Assembly (NCBI GenBank): GCA_934247125.1 | Contig: CAKQIZ010000012.1 | Coordinates: 1-30,252 of the forward strand | DNA: 30,252 nt | From: an uncultured Clostridia bacterium | GTDB taxonomy: Bacteria > Bacillota > Clostridia > Peptostreptococcales > Anaerovoracaceae | Direction of reading: 5' to 3' | Part shown: positions 5,735 to 13,534 of the stretch, piece after piece | Layout of the letters: every line of letters begins with the position of its first letter | Position numbering within the stretch: position 1 is the first letter of the stretch | Notes under the pieces: model-generated | Databases searched by the model: none | Told to the model about the DNA's origin: nothing | Seen by the model: the letters and a program-made list of their open reading frames with translations, nothing else | Made by a program: the position numbers and the translations under genes

Positions 5735-7021
5735 GTGGTCGCAGGACATTTACAGGAAAAAGCCGGTTACTGGTACTGTGTATTGACATATAAAACAGAT
5801 AATCGTGTAAAGTCAAAATGGATATCTACAGGCTTAAAAGTAAAAGGTAATAAAAAACGTGCGGAGCAAAAACTGATTTTTGCACGGCTTCTATTCGATC
5901 CGTTAAACCCTGATCAGAAAATGGAAGTGCAAAGCAATATTGAAGAAGTAAAGCCTGAGATCATAGATATCCTGCAGGGAGTAAGATGTGATACAAGAAA
6001 AAATAATGACAAAGATATATCAAAAAATATTATAGAAGAAAATGAACTGTATTATATGACTGATCTGTGTAATGAATGGATGGAGTATTGCCATCCTCCA
6101 CGAGTAGCAGAATCAACATATGCAGGGTACAAATCACCGGTCAAGAATCATATAATGCCATATTTTACTGAACACAAATGCCTGGTGAAAGAAGTCGATT
6201 CAAAATATGTGCAAAGGTACTTCAATAGCGTATATAAGAAAGGGTTGTCTAACAAGACGATATCGAACCATAGAGCTGTCTTGAGTGCAATGTTCAATTA
6301 TGCAAGGTCAATAAGTGAACTGCGTGAAAATCCCATGACGGATATAAAACCACCGCCAAAGTCGCAGCCAATAGAAAATTATTTTTCTGCAGAAGAATTA
6401 GTGAATCTACTTGAAATTGTTAAGGATTCAGATTTCAAATATCCAGTTTATATGGCAGCGATATATGGACTGCGCAGAAGTGAGGTATGTGGGCTGAAAT
6501 GGGATGCAGTTGATTTTCATAATCAACAGTTCACCATACGGCATACATTACATGAATTATCGGGAGATGATAATCGCATAAGGGTGATAGGCAAAGATCA
6601 GACGAAAAATAAAACCATAAAAGTGTTTCCGCTTTTAAGAGAAATCGAAGCAATGCTGTTAGATATGAAAGCTTATCAGAAAAAACTCGATATATATGAT
6701 ACTTCTAATTATATATATATCAAGGATAATGGAAAGCCTGTGCGACCTAATTATGTTACGGATCATTTCAGGGACTTGTTGAAAAAGAATGATCTTAGAC
6801 ATATAAGGTTTCATGATCTCAGACACAGCTGTGCATCGGTTCTTCTTTCAGATCATAACCGATCGGTTTCACTTAAAGACATTCAAGTGTGGCTTGGACA
6901 TAATAACATACAGTCAACGATGAGATATGTGCACATAGCAGATATGAAGACGAAAGTACATACTGCAAAGTTGATGAGTGAAATCATGTTTGAAGAAGTT
7001 AGAGAAGTACAAGACCAGTAA
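5735..7021 (+). CDS. Tyrosine recombinase (phage/ICE-type integrase)
   Basis: The 428-residue integrase joins and excises the element at its attachment site. The N-terminal arm-binding segment begins VAGHLQEKAGYWYCVLTYK, common in integrases of Clostridia elements. A SAM-like core-binding domain spans about 105-195 (EWMEYCHPPRVAESTYAGY). The catalytic domain follows, with R247 (GLRRSEV), H360 and R363 (HDLRH), H389 (GHNN) and the nucleophile Y398 (MRYVH), so the active site is complete. The start is GTG 5735 with AAGGAGG four bases upstream, a tight spacing. It is the last element gene before tRNA-Leu. No excisionase was recognised; the 130-residue regulator upstream is the nearest small DNA-binding protein. 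Confidence 0.92.
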   Translation: MVAGHLQEKAGYWYCVLTYKTDNRVKSKWISTGLKVKGNKKRAEQKLIFARLLFDPLNPDQKMEVQSNIEEVKPEIIDILQGVRCDTRKNNDKDISKNIIEENELYYMTDLCNEWMEYCHPPRVAESTYAGYKSPVKNHIMPYFTEHKCLVKEVDSKYVQRYFNSVYKKGLSNKTISNHRAVLSAMFNYARSISELRENPMTDIKPPPKSQPIENYFSAEELVNLLEIVKDSDFKYPVYMAAIYGLRRSEVCGLKWDAVDFHNQQFTIRHTLHELSGDDNRIRVIGKDQTKNKTIKVFPLLREIEAMLLDMKAYQKKLDIYDTSNYIYIKDNGKPVRPNYVTDHFRDLLKKNDLRHIRFHDLRHSCASVLLSDHNRSVSLKDIQVWLGHNNIQSTMRYVHIADMKTKVHTAKLMSEIMFEEVREVQDQ

Positions 7022-7196
7022 AAGCCAGTGCTTGGGTTAAATAAGAGAATTGCCTGGGAAAAATAAGAGAAAAAATAGAGAAAAAGGTGGATTTTTACCT
7101 ATGTACTGATTTATTGCTTATATTATTTGAAACTTTGATCAAGCAGCAGGCTCATATCGTCTGAAAATATCTCTCTGATAATGACACGGAAAAGCC

Positions 7197-7225
7197 TTGA
7201 ATTAACAAGGGTTTGATGATATAAT
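7197..7225 (+). promoter_or_regulatory. Promoter of tRNA-Leu (and possibly yajC)
   Basis: TTGAAT 7197-7202, exactly 17 bases, then consensus TATAAT 7220-7225, ending 12 bases before the tRNA. No terminator separates the tRNA from yajC, so read-through may feed yajC. Confidence 0.8.
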
Positions 7226-7237
7226 TAGTTTCATTGA

Positions 7238-7324
7238 GCCGGCGTGATGGAATTGGCAGACGTGCGGGACTCAAAATCCCGTGGTGGCAACACCGTATGG
7301 GTTCGACCCCCATCGCCGGCACCA
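7238..7324 (+). tRNA. tRNA-Leu (anticodon CAA)
   Basis: Acceptor arms GCCGGCG and CGCCGGC close a cloverleaf with A discriminator and encoded CCA. The anticodon stem CGGGA/TCCCG holds loop CTCAAAA, anticodon CAA, reading UUG. The long variable arm (GGTGGCAACACC) is typical of tRNA-Leu, and the T arm ATGGG-TTCGACC-CCCAT is standard. The integrase lies on the 5' side of this gene, whereas elements using tRNA 3' ends normally sit on the other side. Confidence 0.96.
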
Positions 7325-7380
7325 TTATCTTATCACCGAGATAATGCACCAGAAACATATTCATACAGGAGGAGCGTTGA

Positions 7381-7899
7381 ATGAACGGAACTTTGACGAT
7401 GATACTGCCTTTAATAGTATTGCTGGCAGTAATGTACTTCTTACTTATCAGACCGCAGAAGAAGAGAGAAAAAGAAGTAAATGCAATGAGAAAAGGCTTA
7501 CAGGTCGGAGATGAGATCATCACGATCGGCGGTATCTGCGGAAAAATCGTAAAAACAAAAGATGAGTCGCTGGTTATCCAGGTTGGAGCAGACAAAGTAA
7601 AATTTGAAATCATGAGATGGGCTGTTTCAAGAGTTGTCGAAGAGAGCAAGAGACCTGCAAAGAACAGAGCAGCTGAAGAGGTCGAAGAGGTCGAAGAAAA
7701 GAAACCTTCAAAGCCTAAGAGAATGAAAAAGGCAGCTCCTGCAGAGGAAGTTGAAGAAAAGGAAGAAGTTGTTGAAGCAGCAGAAACAGAAGAAACTGAA
7801 GCTGTGACAGAAGCAGCTGCTGAGCCTGCAGAAGAAGTTGAAGTTGAAGCTGAAGCCGCAGAAGCTGAAGAATCAACTGAAGAAAAAAAAGCTGAATAA
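7381..7899 (+). CDS. yajC: Preprotein translocase subunit YajC with long acidic tail
   Basis: YajC is a single-pass membrane protein that associates with SecDF and supports Sec-dependent export. The membrane segment is at about residues 5-24 (TMILPLIVLLAVMYFLLI), followed by the family motif RPQKKREKE and the conserved domain LQVGDEIITIGGICGKIV to about residue 95. The family is usually 85-110 residues; this one has 172 because of a Glu/Ala-rich tail from about residue 97, rich in EEVEE and AEAE runs and strongly acidic. AGGAGGA ends a few bases before ATG 7381. It stands apart from its partner secDF (13,535) because the antiporter and a reverse two-gene cassette lie between them. A terminator follows. 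Confidence 0.93.
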   Translation: MNGTLTMILPLIVLLAVMYFLLIRPQKKREKEVNAMRKGLQVGDEIITIGGICGKIVKTKDESLVIQVGADKVKFEIMRWAVSRVVEESKRPAKNRAAEEVEEVEEKKPSKPKRMKKAAPAEEVEEKEEVVEAAETEETEAVTEAAAEPAEEVEVEAEAAEAEESTEEKKAE

Positions 7900-7915
7900 A
7901 TCAATGACATTATGA

Positions 7916-7941
7916 GAAGTCGGGGAACCGGCTTCTTTTTT
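7916..7941 (+). terminator. Terminator of yajC
   Basis: Eight-base stem (GAAGTCGG with CCGGCTTC, one wobble), GGAA tetraloop, six T residues. Confidence 0.88.
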
Positions 7942-8478
7942 GTAGTTATGGCGGGCCTGCCGTCAGTCTGTGGTGTGAGATAAATACAGAGGGTCACATT
8001 ACTGTAAATTAGGAATGTTCATAGGATATAAACGCACTCGATAGCAAAATAGTTATATTTTGCACTGCCTAACAGACAAATACGTATATAAAAATGCAGA
8101 AAGTTTTTTCTTTACAATAAAAATATAAAAATAATTTGTTGTAACAACATCTAAAAAATCAAAAAAACGGTGTAAATCAACTACAAACCTGAATACATTT
8201 ACTTGATTTTAAGTAGCGGCTCTACCTCAGGATAAGGTATTCTCATGCCTTATAATGAAACATTTAAGCAATACAGCCAATTTGTTCCTTTGAAATATTC
8301 TGTTAATATTTGTTTGTGCAAAAATATTAATTTATTTAAGACGGATGCGGTTATGTATCGTCCGCAGCACAGCAATTATAAATTCATTTATTGATCAGAT
8401 GTTTATAACACTGAAGGACAGCCTTTGCGCCGGATCTTGACCGGCATGCTGAATGAAGGAACGAAAGGAGCTGTACTA
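7942..8478. other. Long AT-rich leader before the antiporter
   Basis: No gene is evident. Structures seen: ATAAGG/CCTTAT around a ten-base loop (about 8234-8260), a GC-rich hairpin in GACGGATGCGG...CGTCCGC (about 8340-8365), and GCCGG/CCGGC (8429-8445) just upstream of the ribosome binding site. The length suggests a regulated leader, but I recognise no known riboswitch family. No strong promoter stood out. Confidence 0.45.
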
Positions 8479-10098
8479 ATGAGCATTTTGGAATTATCTT
8501 TCTGGTCTATCGTACCACCTCTGCTTACGATTTTTCTCGTGATGAAAACAAAAAAGATACTGCTTTCGATGGCGGTCGGAATAACGCTTGGATGTTTTCT
8601 GCTCGGAAAATTCAATCCGGTAAGCGCACTTGAGCATTTTGAAAGCGTATTTATCGGTACTGTTAACGAAGACGGAACCCTGGTGACGGGATCCATAACG
8701 ACTCCGGATAATCTGATGGTGCTGCTTTCCATGGTGATAATAGGCGCACTCATAGGTCTTCTCGTGAAGTCAGGCGGTTCACAGGCATTCGCCGAGTACA
8801 TGTCAAAGCGCGTTAACAACAAGAAAAAGGCCGGGCTGATGACATGCATCATATGCACGCTGCTCATGATCGACGACTACTTTGACAACCTGACTACAGG
8901 AGCGACTATGAGAGCGATATCGGACAAGAATAACGTGCCGAGAGAAAAACTCGCATATTATATAGACTCGACCGTGTGCAGCATAAACTCGATATCACCG
9001 ATATCAAGCTGGTCGGCATTCCTCGCAGGTCTCCTTGCAACAGGTATGGTCGCTGCAGGCATCGAAGGAAATTCATATCAGCTGCTTCTCCAGTCGATAC
9101 CGTACAACTTTTTCATAATCGTATGTCTGGTTATGGTGTACTGTGTTGCGGCATTCAATCTCAACATCGGCCCTATGGCGCGTGCAGAGAAGAGAGTCCA
9201 GACTACAGGCAAGCTGGTAGAGCATTCGTTCAGCGGAGACGAGGACGAAGAGGCTTCGTATGGCGACCTGATCCCTGCAAAGGGTAAGCCTGCAGACCTG
9301 ATAATACCTATCGCACTGCTGATATGCCTGGTACTGTTCTTCATGATGTACACGGGAGGATTCTTTGAACACCACAGCATAATGCAGACCGTGAGCCGGA
9401 TGGAAGGTATACGTTCACTTATGTACGGACTCGTGTTCACGATGGTGATAACAGTTATCTATATGCGTATAAGAAAAGTCGCACCGGTGACAGAGCTGGC
9501 AAGCGCAGCATTTACAGGAGTGAAGTCCATACTTTATGCAAATCTCGTGCTGATCCTTGGCTGGACGCTTGGCGGAGTGGCTGAGGGGCTCGGCATTACG
9601 CAATTCATGATCTCGGTCTTCCAGGGAAATATCCCGCCTGTCATCACTCCGGCTATCATGTTCGTGCTCTGTGCGGGGACAGCGTTCGCGATCGGCGGCG
9701 GCTGGACTACATTTGCGATCATGATCCCTATCGTCGTGCCGTTTGCAGTGGCAACGAATGCTGATCTGCTGATGTGCATATCCGCGATAATCGGCGGGGC
9801 AGGGCTCGGAGCTACATGTTCACCTCTGGCAGACACATCGATCGTTTCGGCAACTTCAGGCGAGCTTTCGATCATAGATCATATAAAGACACAGGTCCCT
9901 TACTCCCTGGTATGCGGTGTGATCGCACTGGCTGCATATCTTGTCACGGGTATTTCGGGAAATCTCGTTTTCGGCTATATCACGGCCGGGGTGCTGTTTG
10001 CAGCAAGCATCACGGTAATGAAAAAGCTCAGCTGCGGAGAAAGAGCGGTATCGTTCAGTAAAAAGGCGGCAAATGCGGCGGAGCCGGAGTTCGAATGA
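8479..10098 (+). CDS. NhaC-family Na+/H+ antiporter
   Basis: A 539-residue inner-membrane protein that probably exchanges sodium (or another cation or acid) for protons. It has about a dozen hydrophobic segments beginning with WSIVPPLLTIFLVM. The family signature is present: LLMIDDYFDNLTTGATMRAISD followed by EKLAYYIDSTVCSINSISPISSW, with the two aspartates and the asparagine typical of NhaC-like proteins. A second repeat has IGGGWTTFAIMIPI and SPLADTSIVSAT. A charged loop is at about 235-280. ATG 8479 is chosen for the AAAGGAG eight bases upstream; the frame is open to TTG 8425 but those extra residues are not family-like. Substrate is uncertain: lactate/malate-type members share this fold. 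Confidence 0.85.
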   Translation: MSILELSFWSIVPPLLTIFLVMKTKKILLSMAVGITLGCFLLGKFNPVSALEHFESVFIGTVNEDGTLVTGSITTPDNLMVLLSMVIIGALIGLLVKSGGSQAFAEYMSKRVNNKKKAGLMTCIICTLLMIDDYFDNLTTGATMRAISDKNNVPREKLAYYIDSTVCSINSISPISSWSAFLAGLLATGMVAAGIEGNSYQLLLQSIPYNFFIIVCLVMVYCVAAFNLNIGPMARAEKRVQTTGKLVEHSFSGDEDEEASYGDLIPAKGKPADLIIPIALLICLVLFFMMYTGGFFEHHSIMQTVSRMEGIRSLMYGLVFTMVITVIYMRIRKVAPVTELASAAFTGVKSILYANLVLILGWTLGGVAEGLGITQFMISVFQGNIPPVITPAIMFVLCAGTAFAIGGGWTTFAIMIPIVVPFAVATNADLLMCISAIIGGAGLGATCSPLADTSIVSATSGELSIIDHIKTQVPYSLVCGVIALAAYLVTGISGNLVFGYITAGVLFAASITVMKKLSCGERAVSFSKKAANAAEPEFE

Positions 10099-10181
10099 TC
10101 TCATTGAGGATATGTGATCATAATACAATAAAAAAGTAAATAATTCTCCTAAATTCCTACTATATTGTTAAACAACAGCAG

Positions 10182-10212
10182 ACTGCTGTGCCGGAAACGG
10201 TGCAGCAGTTTT
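10182..10212 (+). terminator. Terminator of the antiporter gene
   Basis: Two-tier stem ACTGCTG-TG-CCG, GAAA loop, CGG-TG-CAGCAGT, followed by TTTTG. The T-run is short, so efficiency may be partial. Confidence 0.6.
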
Positions 10213-10260
10213 GCTGTATATGCGTGCGACCTTTGGAATATATTATACGGGAGGTGCATT

Positions 10261-10626
10261 ATGGAATTTCTGAGAAAATCATTGAAGGTGTATGCTGCGG
10301 CGCTGATCCTTTTCGTGCTGCTCACCCTGGTGCTGGCTGCAGTGCTCAGATATACAGCTTTCAGCGCCGGGTGGTCGTTTGCAGGTCTGCTCGTGATCAT
10401 GTCTTTAGTCTCTGCGATCACCGGGATGCTGGAAGGCAGGCTGACGGGGAAAAGGGGAATGCTGACAGGCAGTGTCGCGGCTGCTGTTTTCGTGCTTGTG
10501 ATAATCCTTGCGGCAGGCGGCATATTCGCAGACTCTTTCAGTATGAAAAGCTTCAGCGTGTTCTATCTGATACCTGTTGCAGCGGGGGCAGCGGGCGGGG
10601 TCTTCGGTGCAAACTCGGGCAGTTAG
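10261..10626 (+). CDS. TIGR04086 family membrane protein
   Basis: A 121-residue protein with four hydrophobic segments (about 12-33, 40-58, 70-90 and 99-115) and very short loops. This matches the YrzE-like TIGR04086 family of Firmicutes, which is usually found between yajC and secD/secDF. No biochemical role is established for it; the placement suggests a link with Sec export. GGGAGG lies about six bases before ATG 10261, the only methionine start that keeps a short charged N-terminus (MEFLRKSLK). Here secDF is about 2.9 kb away because the reverse permease/dehydrogenase cassette intervenes. Confidence 0.75.
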   Translation: MEFLRKSLKVYAAALILFVLLTLVLAAVLRYTAFSAGWSFAGLLVIMSLVSAITGMLEGRLTGKRGMLTGSVAAAVFVLVIILAAGGIFADSFSMKSFSVFYLIPVAAGAAGGVFGANSGS

Positions 10627-10661
10627 CGGGGAATCAGCGGATTTATGGGAAAATCAGCGAG
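10622..10661. repeat. Left copy of a ~40-bp dispersed repeat
   Basis: Begins GTTAGCGGGGAATCAGCGG at the stop codon of the TIGR04086 gene and contains two AATCAGCG words about 21 bases apart. A similar copy lies at 13396-13434, on the other side of the minus-strand gene pair. Confidence 0.7.
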
Positions 10662-10692
10662 GTTTCGCGACAGACGGCGCAAAGCAGAAAAT

Positions 10693-10764
10693 GGCTCTGC
10701 ACTGTAAGACAGTGAGAGCCAAAACTGTTGAGAGGGGGCATATCATAATGCGACAGCTCCCTCT
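10693..10764. terminator. Pair of hairpins between convergent genes
   Basis: Hairpin one (about 10693-10720) has GGCTCT-g-CACTGT pairing with ACAGTG-AGAGCC; read leftward it is followed by ATTTTC, fitting the end of the dehydrogenase transcript. Hairpin two (10731-10764) has AGAGGGGGC with GCTCCCTCT; read rightward it is followed by GTTTT, fitting the end of the TIGR04086 transcript. Confidence 0.55.
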
Positions 10765-10799
10765 GTTTTCACGATGTCAGCCGGAAAAGCCGGCATCGA

Positions 10800-11597
10800 T
10801 CAGTAATAATTTTTTTTGGGGCCTTTATATTCCTGGATCGTATTTCCTCCGTCCACAATAAAATCCTGCCCCGTGATGTATGAAGCCTTATCTGATGCCA
10901 GAAAAACGTTCATATTTGCTATTTCCTCCGGTGTACCGCCTCTGCCGACAGGTGTGTTCTCTGCACCGATCTTTTCACTTTCAGTCTGACTGTCAGTGGC
11001 GATCCATCCCGGAAGCACATTGTTCACAGTTATACCGTATCCTGCAGTCTCTATTGCCAGAGCCTTGCTCATTCCTGTAATGGCTGATTTTGCCGCACCG
11101 TATACGGAAGATCCCGGATTGCTGACTACAGGTCCTGTTACGGATGAAACATTCACTATCCGTCCGTAACCCTGTGATATCATATGAGGGATAACTTGTC
11201 TTGTAACATTGAAAGTTATATTGAGGTTGCGGTCTATACCGTGATCCCAGTGCTCATAACTCATGTCTGCGACATGTACAGAAATCTGTGTCTCACCGAC
11301 CTGTACCATGCCTGCATTGTTGACAAGGATATCGATTCTGCCGAACATTCTGATCACATCATCTGTAAGTTTTTCTACCTGTATGCGATCTGTAAGATCA
11401 GCAACATACCCCTTTGCTTCGATACCCTGATCTCTGAGCTCATGCGCTCTTTCATAAATACGGTTTGTAGTGGAAACCAGTACTACTTTTCCTCCGTTGA
11501 GCCCTATCAGCTTCGCAGTCCAGAAGCCTATACCCCTGCGGCTTCCTGCTCCGGTGACGAGAGCAACACGTTCGTCGAAATTTATAAATCCGCTCAT
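10800..11597 (-). CDS. Short-chain dehydrogenase/reductase
   Basis: A 265-residue classical SDR, an NAD(P)-dependent oxidoreductase. It shows the cofactor motif TGAGSRRGIG at about 15-24, NNAG at about 92-95, the catalytic serine in NVSSV, and YGAAK as the catalytic Tyr/Lys pair. The ending ASDKASYITGQDFIVDGG is typical of the FabG-like branch. The start codon lies 15 bases after the permease stop, with AAGGAT upstream, so both genes share one leftward transcript. The substrate cannot be read from sequence. Pairing with an amino-acid permease might suggest metabolism of an imported compound, but that is only a guess from context. Confidence 0.85.
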   Translation of the reverse strand: MSGFINFDERVALVTGAGSRRGIGFWTAKLIGLNGGKVVLVSTTNRIYERAHELRDQGIEAKGYVADLTDRIQVEKLTDDVIRMFGRIDILVNNAGMVQVGETQISVHVADMSYEHWDHGIDRNLNITFNVTRQVIPHMISQGYGRIVNVSSVTGPVVSNPGSSVYGAAKSAITGMSKALAIETAGYGITVNNVLPGWIATDSQTESEKIGAENTPVGRGGTPEEIANMNVFLASDKASYITGQDFIVDGGNTIQEYKGPKKNYY

Positions 11598-11612
11598 GAT
11601 CAGTATCCTTTT

Positions 11613-13055
11613 TTATTCTTTTGCAAATCCCTGACTCAGGTCAGCTTCTTCAGGCTTCACGAGTTTAGTCTTATTGACGATCTTGTGGACTATGAACAGC
11701 AGTATGAACGCTATCGCTCCTATGTATGCCACCATGAATCCAAGGATTGAGAAATCTTTGTTTGCGAAGAACTGCCCGACAACAACTATTATACAAAGCA
11801 GCATTGCAATGATCGGGCCGAGAGGGAAAAGCTTAGCCTTGTATTTCAGTTCATCAAGAGAATGTCCCTGCGCTGCGAAAGCTTTTCTGAATCTGTAATG
11901 GCTGATGGCAATACCGAGCCATGCGATGAACCCTGCAACACCTGATGCATTGACAAGCCACAGATATACGGAACCGTCTCCCACGAACGATCCCATGAAT
12001 GCTGCCATTCCTATGATCGTAGTAACGATGAGCGCATTGACCGGAACACCTCTTTTGTTGACTTTTTTGAACATCTTAGGTGCTTTGCCTTCCATGGCCA
12101 GTGAGTAAAGCATTCTTGTCGAAGCGAACATTCCTGAATTGCCACAGGACAGTACAGAGGTAAGGATGACTGCATTCATGAGAGATGCTGCAGCGGCAAT
12201 GCCTGCGCGCTGGAATATCAGCGTGAACGGACTCACTGATATGTTCTCTATACCGGTGTGAAGAAGATTAGGGTCATCATATGGAAGCAGAAAACCGATA
12301 ACAATGATCGAACCTATGTAAAACAGCATTATACGTACAAATACAGTTTTGATAGCTTTTGGTATGCTTTTCTCCGGATCTTTGACTTCGCCGGCAGTGA
12401 TACCTATAAGCTCGGTTCCCTGGAAAGAGAAACCTGCTATCATGAATATCCCTATGATCGCAGCGAATCCTCCCGGGAATGGCGCCTCACCTTTTGTCCA
12501 GTTGCTGAATCCCGGTGACGTCCCGCCCATTATGCCGAAAATCATGAGGATCCCCACGATGAGGAATACGATGATCGTAACGACTTTGATCCCGGCAAAC
12601 CAGAATTCACTCTCGCCGTATGCGCCGACCGAGAAGTAGTTTAGCAGGAACAGTATCGCAAGGAACAGGGCGCTCCATATCAGCGAGTTGGAATCAGGCA
12701 TCCAGTATTTTATTACTATAGCCGCAGCTTCAAGTTCGGCGGCGACAGTGATCGCCCAGTTGTACCAGTAGTTCCACCCGAGTGCAAAACCCAGTGACGG
12801 GTCTACGAATTTCGAGGCATAAGTCTCGAAGGATCCTGTTACCGGCATGTATGTAGACATTTCGCCGAGACTTGTCATAAGGAAAAATACCATTATAGCT
12901 ATACCGCCATAAGCAACAAGTGCACCGCCGGGGCCTGCTTCATGAAGAGAGCCTCCGGTAGCTACAAACAGTCCCGTCCCGATAGCTCCTCCGATTGCTA
13001 TCATGTTTACATGACGGACTTTCAATCCTCGTTTGAGTTCATTGTTTTCTTTCAT
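11613..13055 (-). CDS. Amino acid permease, LysP-like (APC superfamily)
   Basis: A 480-residue transporter with twelve likely membrane helices. The N-terminus ELKRGLKVRHVNMIAIGG with IGTGLF, then GEMSTYMPVTGSFETYA and DPSLGFALGWNYWYNW, is the signature of the amino-acid transporter (AAT) branch of the APC superfamily and is closest to lysine permease LysP. QGTELIGITAGEVKDPEKSIPKAI is the conserved mid-segment. Lysine as substrate is plausible, not proven. The start is taken at 13055 (ATG before AAAGAAAAC on the minus strand) because AGGAGG lies nine bases upstream; the frame extends 13 codons further without support. No lysine riboswitch is visible in the upstream DNA. Confidence 0.85.
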   Translation of the reverse strand: MKENNELKRGLKVRHVNMIAIGGAIGTGLFVATGGSLHEAGPGGALVAYGGIAIMVFFLMTSLGEMSTYMPVTGSFETYASKFVDPSLGFALGWNYWYNWAITVAAELEAAAIVIKYWMPDSNSLIWSALFLAILFLLNYFSVGAYGESEFWFAGIKVVTIIVFLIVGILMIFGIMGGTSPGFSNWTKGEAPFPGGFAAIIGIFMIAGFSFQGTELIGITAGEVKDPEKSIPKAIKTVFVRIMLFYIGSIIVIGFLLPYDDPNLLHTGIENISVSPFTLIFQRAGIAAAASLMNAVILTSVLSCGNSGMFASTRMLYSLAMEGKAPKMFKKVNKRGVPVNALIVTTIIGMAAFMGSFVGDGSVYLWLVNASGVAGFIAWLGIAISHYRFRKAFAAQGHSLDELKYKAKLFPLGPIIAMLLCIIVVVGQFFANKDFSILGFMVAYIGAIAFILLFIVHKIVNKTKLVKPEEADLSQGFAKE

Positions 13056-13092
13056 AACAAAAAACCTCCTGTAACATAAAATAATCAGATAC

Positions 13093-13108
13093 AATTACAA
13101 TAGTAATT
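13093..13108. promoter_or_regulatory. Operator-like inverted repeat upstream of the permease
   Basis: AATTAC-AATA-GTAATT is a perfect inverted repeat 38 bases before the permease start. A loose promoter on the minus strand (TTGAAA then TACTAT) overlaps it, so it may be a repressor site. Confidence 0.4.
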
Positions 13109-13534
13109 CTCTATCCCGAATATTTTCAAAGCAACAAATATGCCAATGCTGTGATTTTTATAATTATGCTGAAATTGCAGGCATTCAGAGATATACGTCC
13201 TTCATGGAGCTTTATACATCTGATAGCATAACAGGTTCAGAACGAACCTGCTGAACCCGTTTGGAATCGGCATTCCTGTGTTGGGATATAGTGCAGGCTG
13301 TGAAAACGTCGAAGACATGCTGCAGGGGGGATCGGGATCCTGATCATCCTGCATACATAACGGATAAGCTTGATGTGAAGGTGTCAAACTCCCGAGTTAG
13401 CGGGAAATCGGCGGATTTACAGGAAATCAGCGGATTTTTCTTGTTTACATGTAAAAAAAGTAGTAAACTATAAACAGTATGATTAAATGGAATTATTAGT
13501 ATCTGTTTAAACAAAATCATAACCGGAGGACTAA
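13109..13534. other. Intergenic region between divergent permease and secDF
   Basis: Contains nested inverted repeats at about 13232-13257 (CAGGTTC/GAACCTG and GGTTCAG/CTGAACC sharing bases), a GATC-rich palindrome at about 13329-13344, the right dispersed repeat, a TTTACATGTAAA palindrome (13444-13455) and a weak secDF promoter (TTTACA 13444, TATAAA 13469, spacer 19). A 37-codon plus-strand frame ending about 13341 (NPFGIGIPVLGYSAGCENVED) has a protein-like look but no recognisable start. Confidence 0.45.
13396..13434. repeat. Right copy of the ~40-bp dispersed repeat
   Basis: Begins GTTAGCGGGAAATCGGCGG and aligns with 10622-10661 with about five differences and one indel. Same orientation. 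Together they bracket the minus-strand permease/dehydrogenase pair. Confidence 0.7.

Noticed and set aside
7152..7997. Minus-strand serine/alanine-rich reading frame opposite yajC and the tRNA
   Set aside because: It is the mirror of the Glu/Ala-rich yajC tail, crosses the tRNA gene, and has no ribosome binding site.
8425..8478. Longer antiporter start at TTG 8425
   Set aside because: The extra 18 residues are not hydrophobic or family-like, and a proper AAAGGAG ribosome binding site points to ATG 8479.
13056..13250. Lysine riboswitch upstream of the LysP-like permease
   Set aside because: The upstream DNA is AT-rich with only short inverted repeats; none of the expected multi-helix lysine riboswitch core could be traced.
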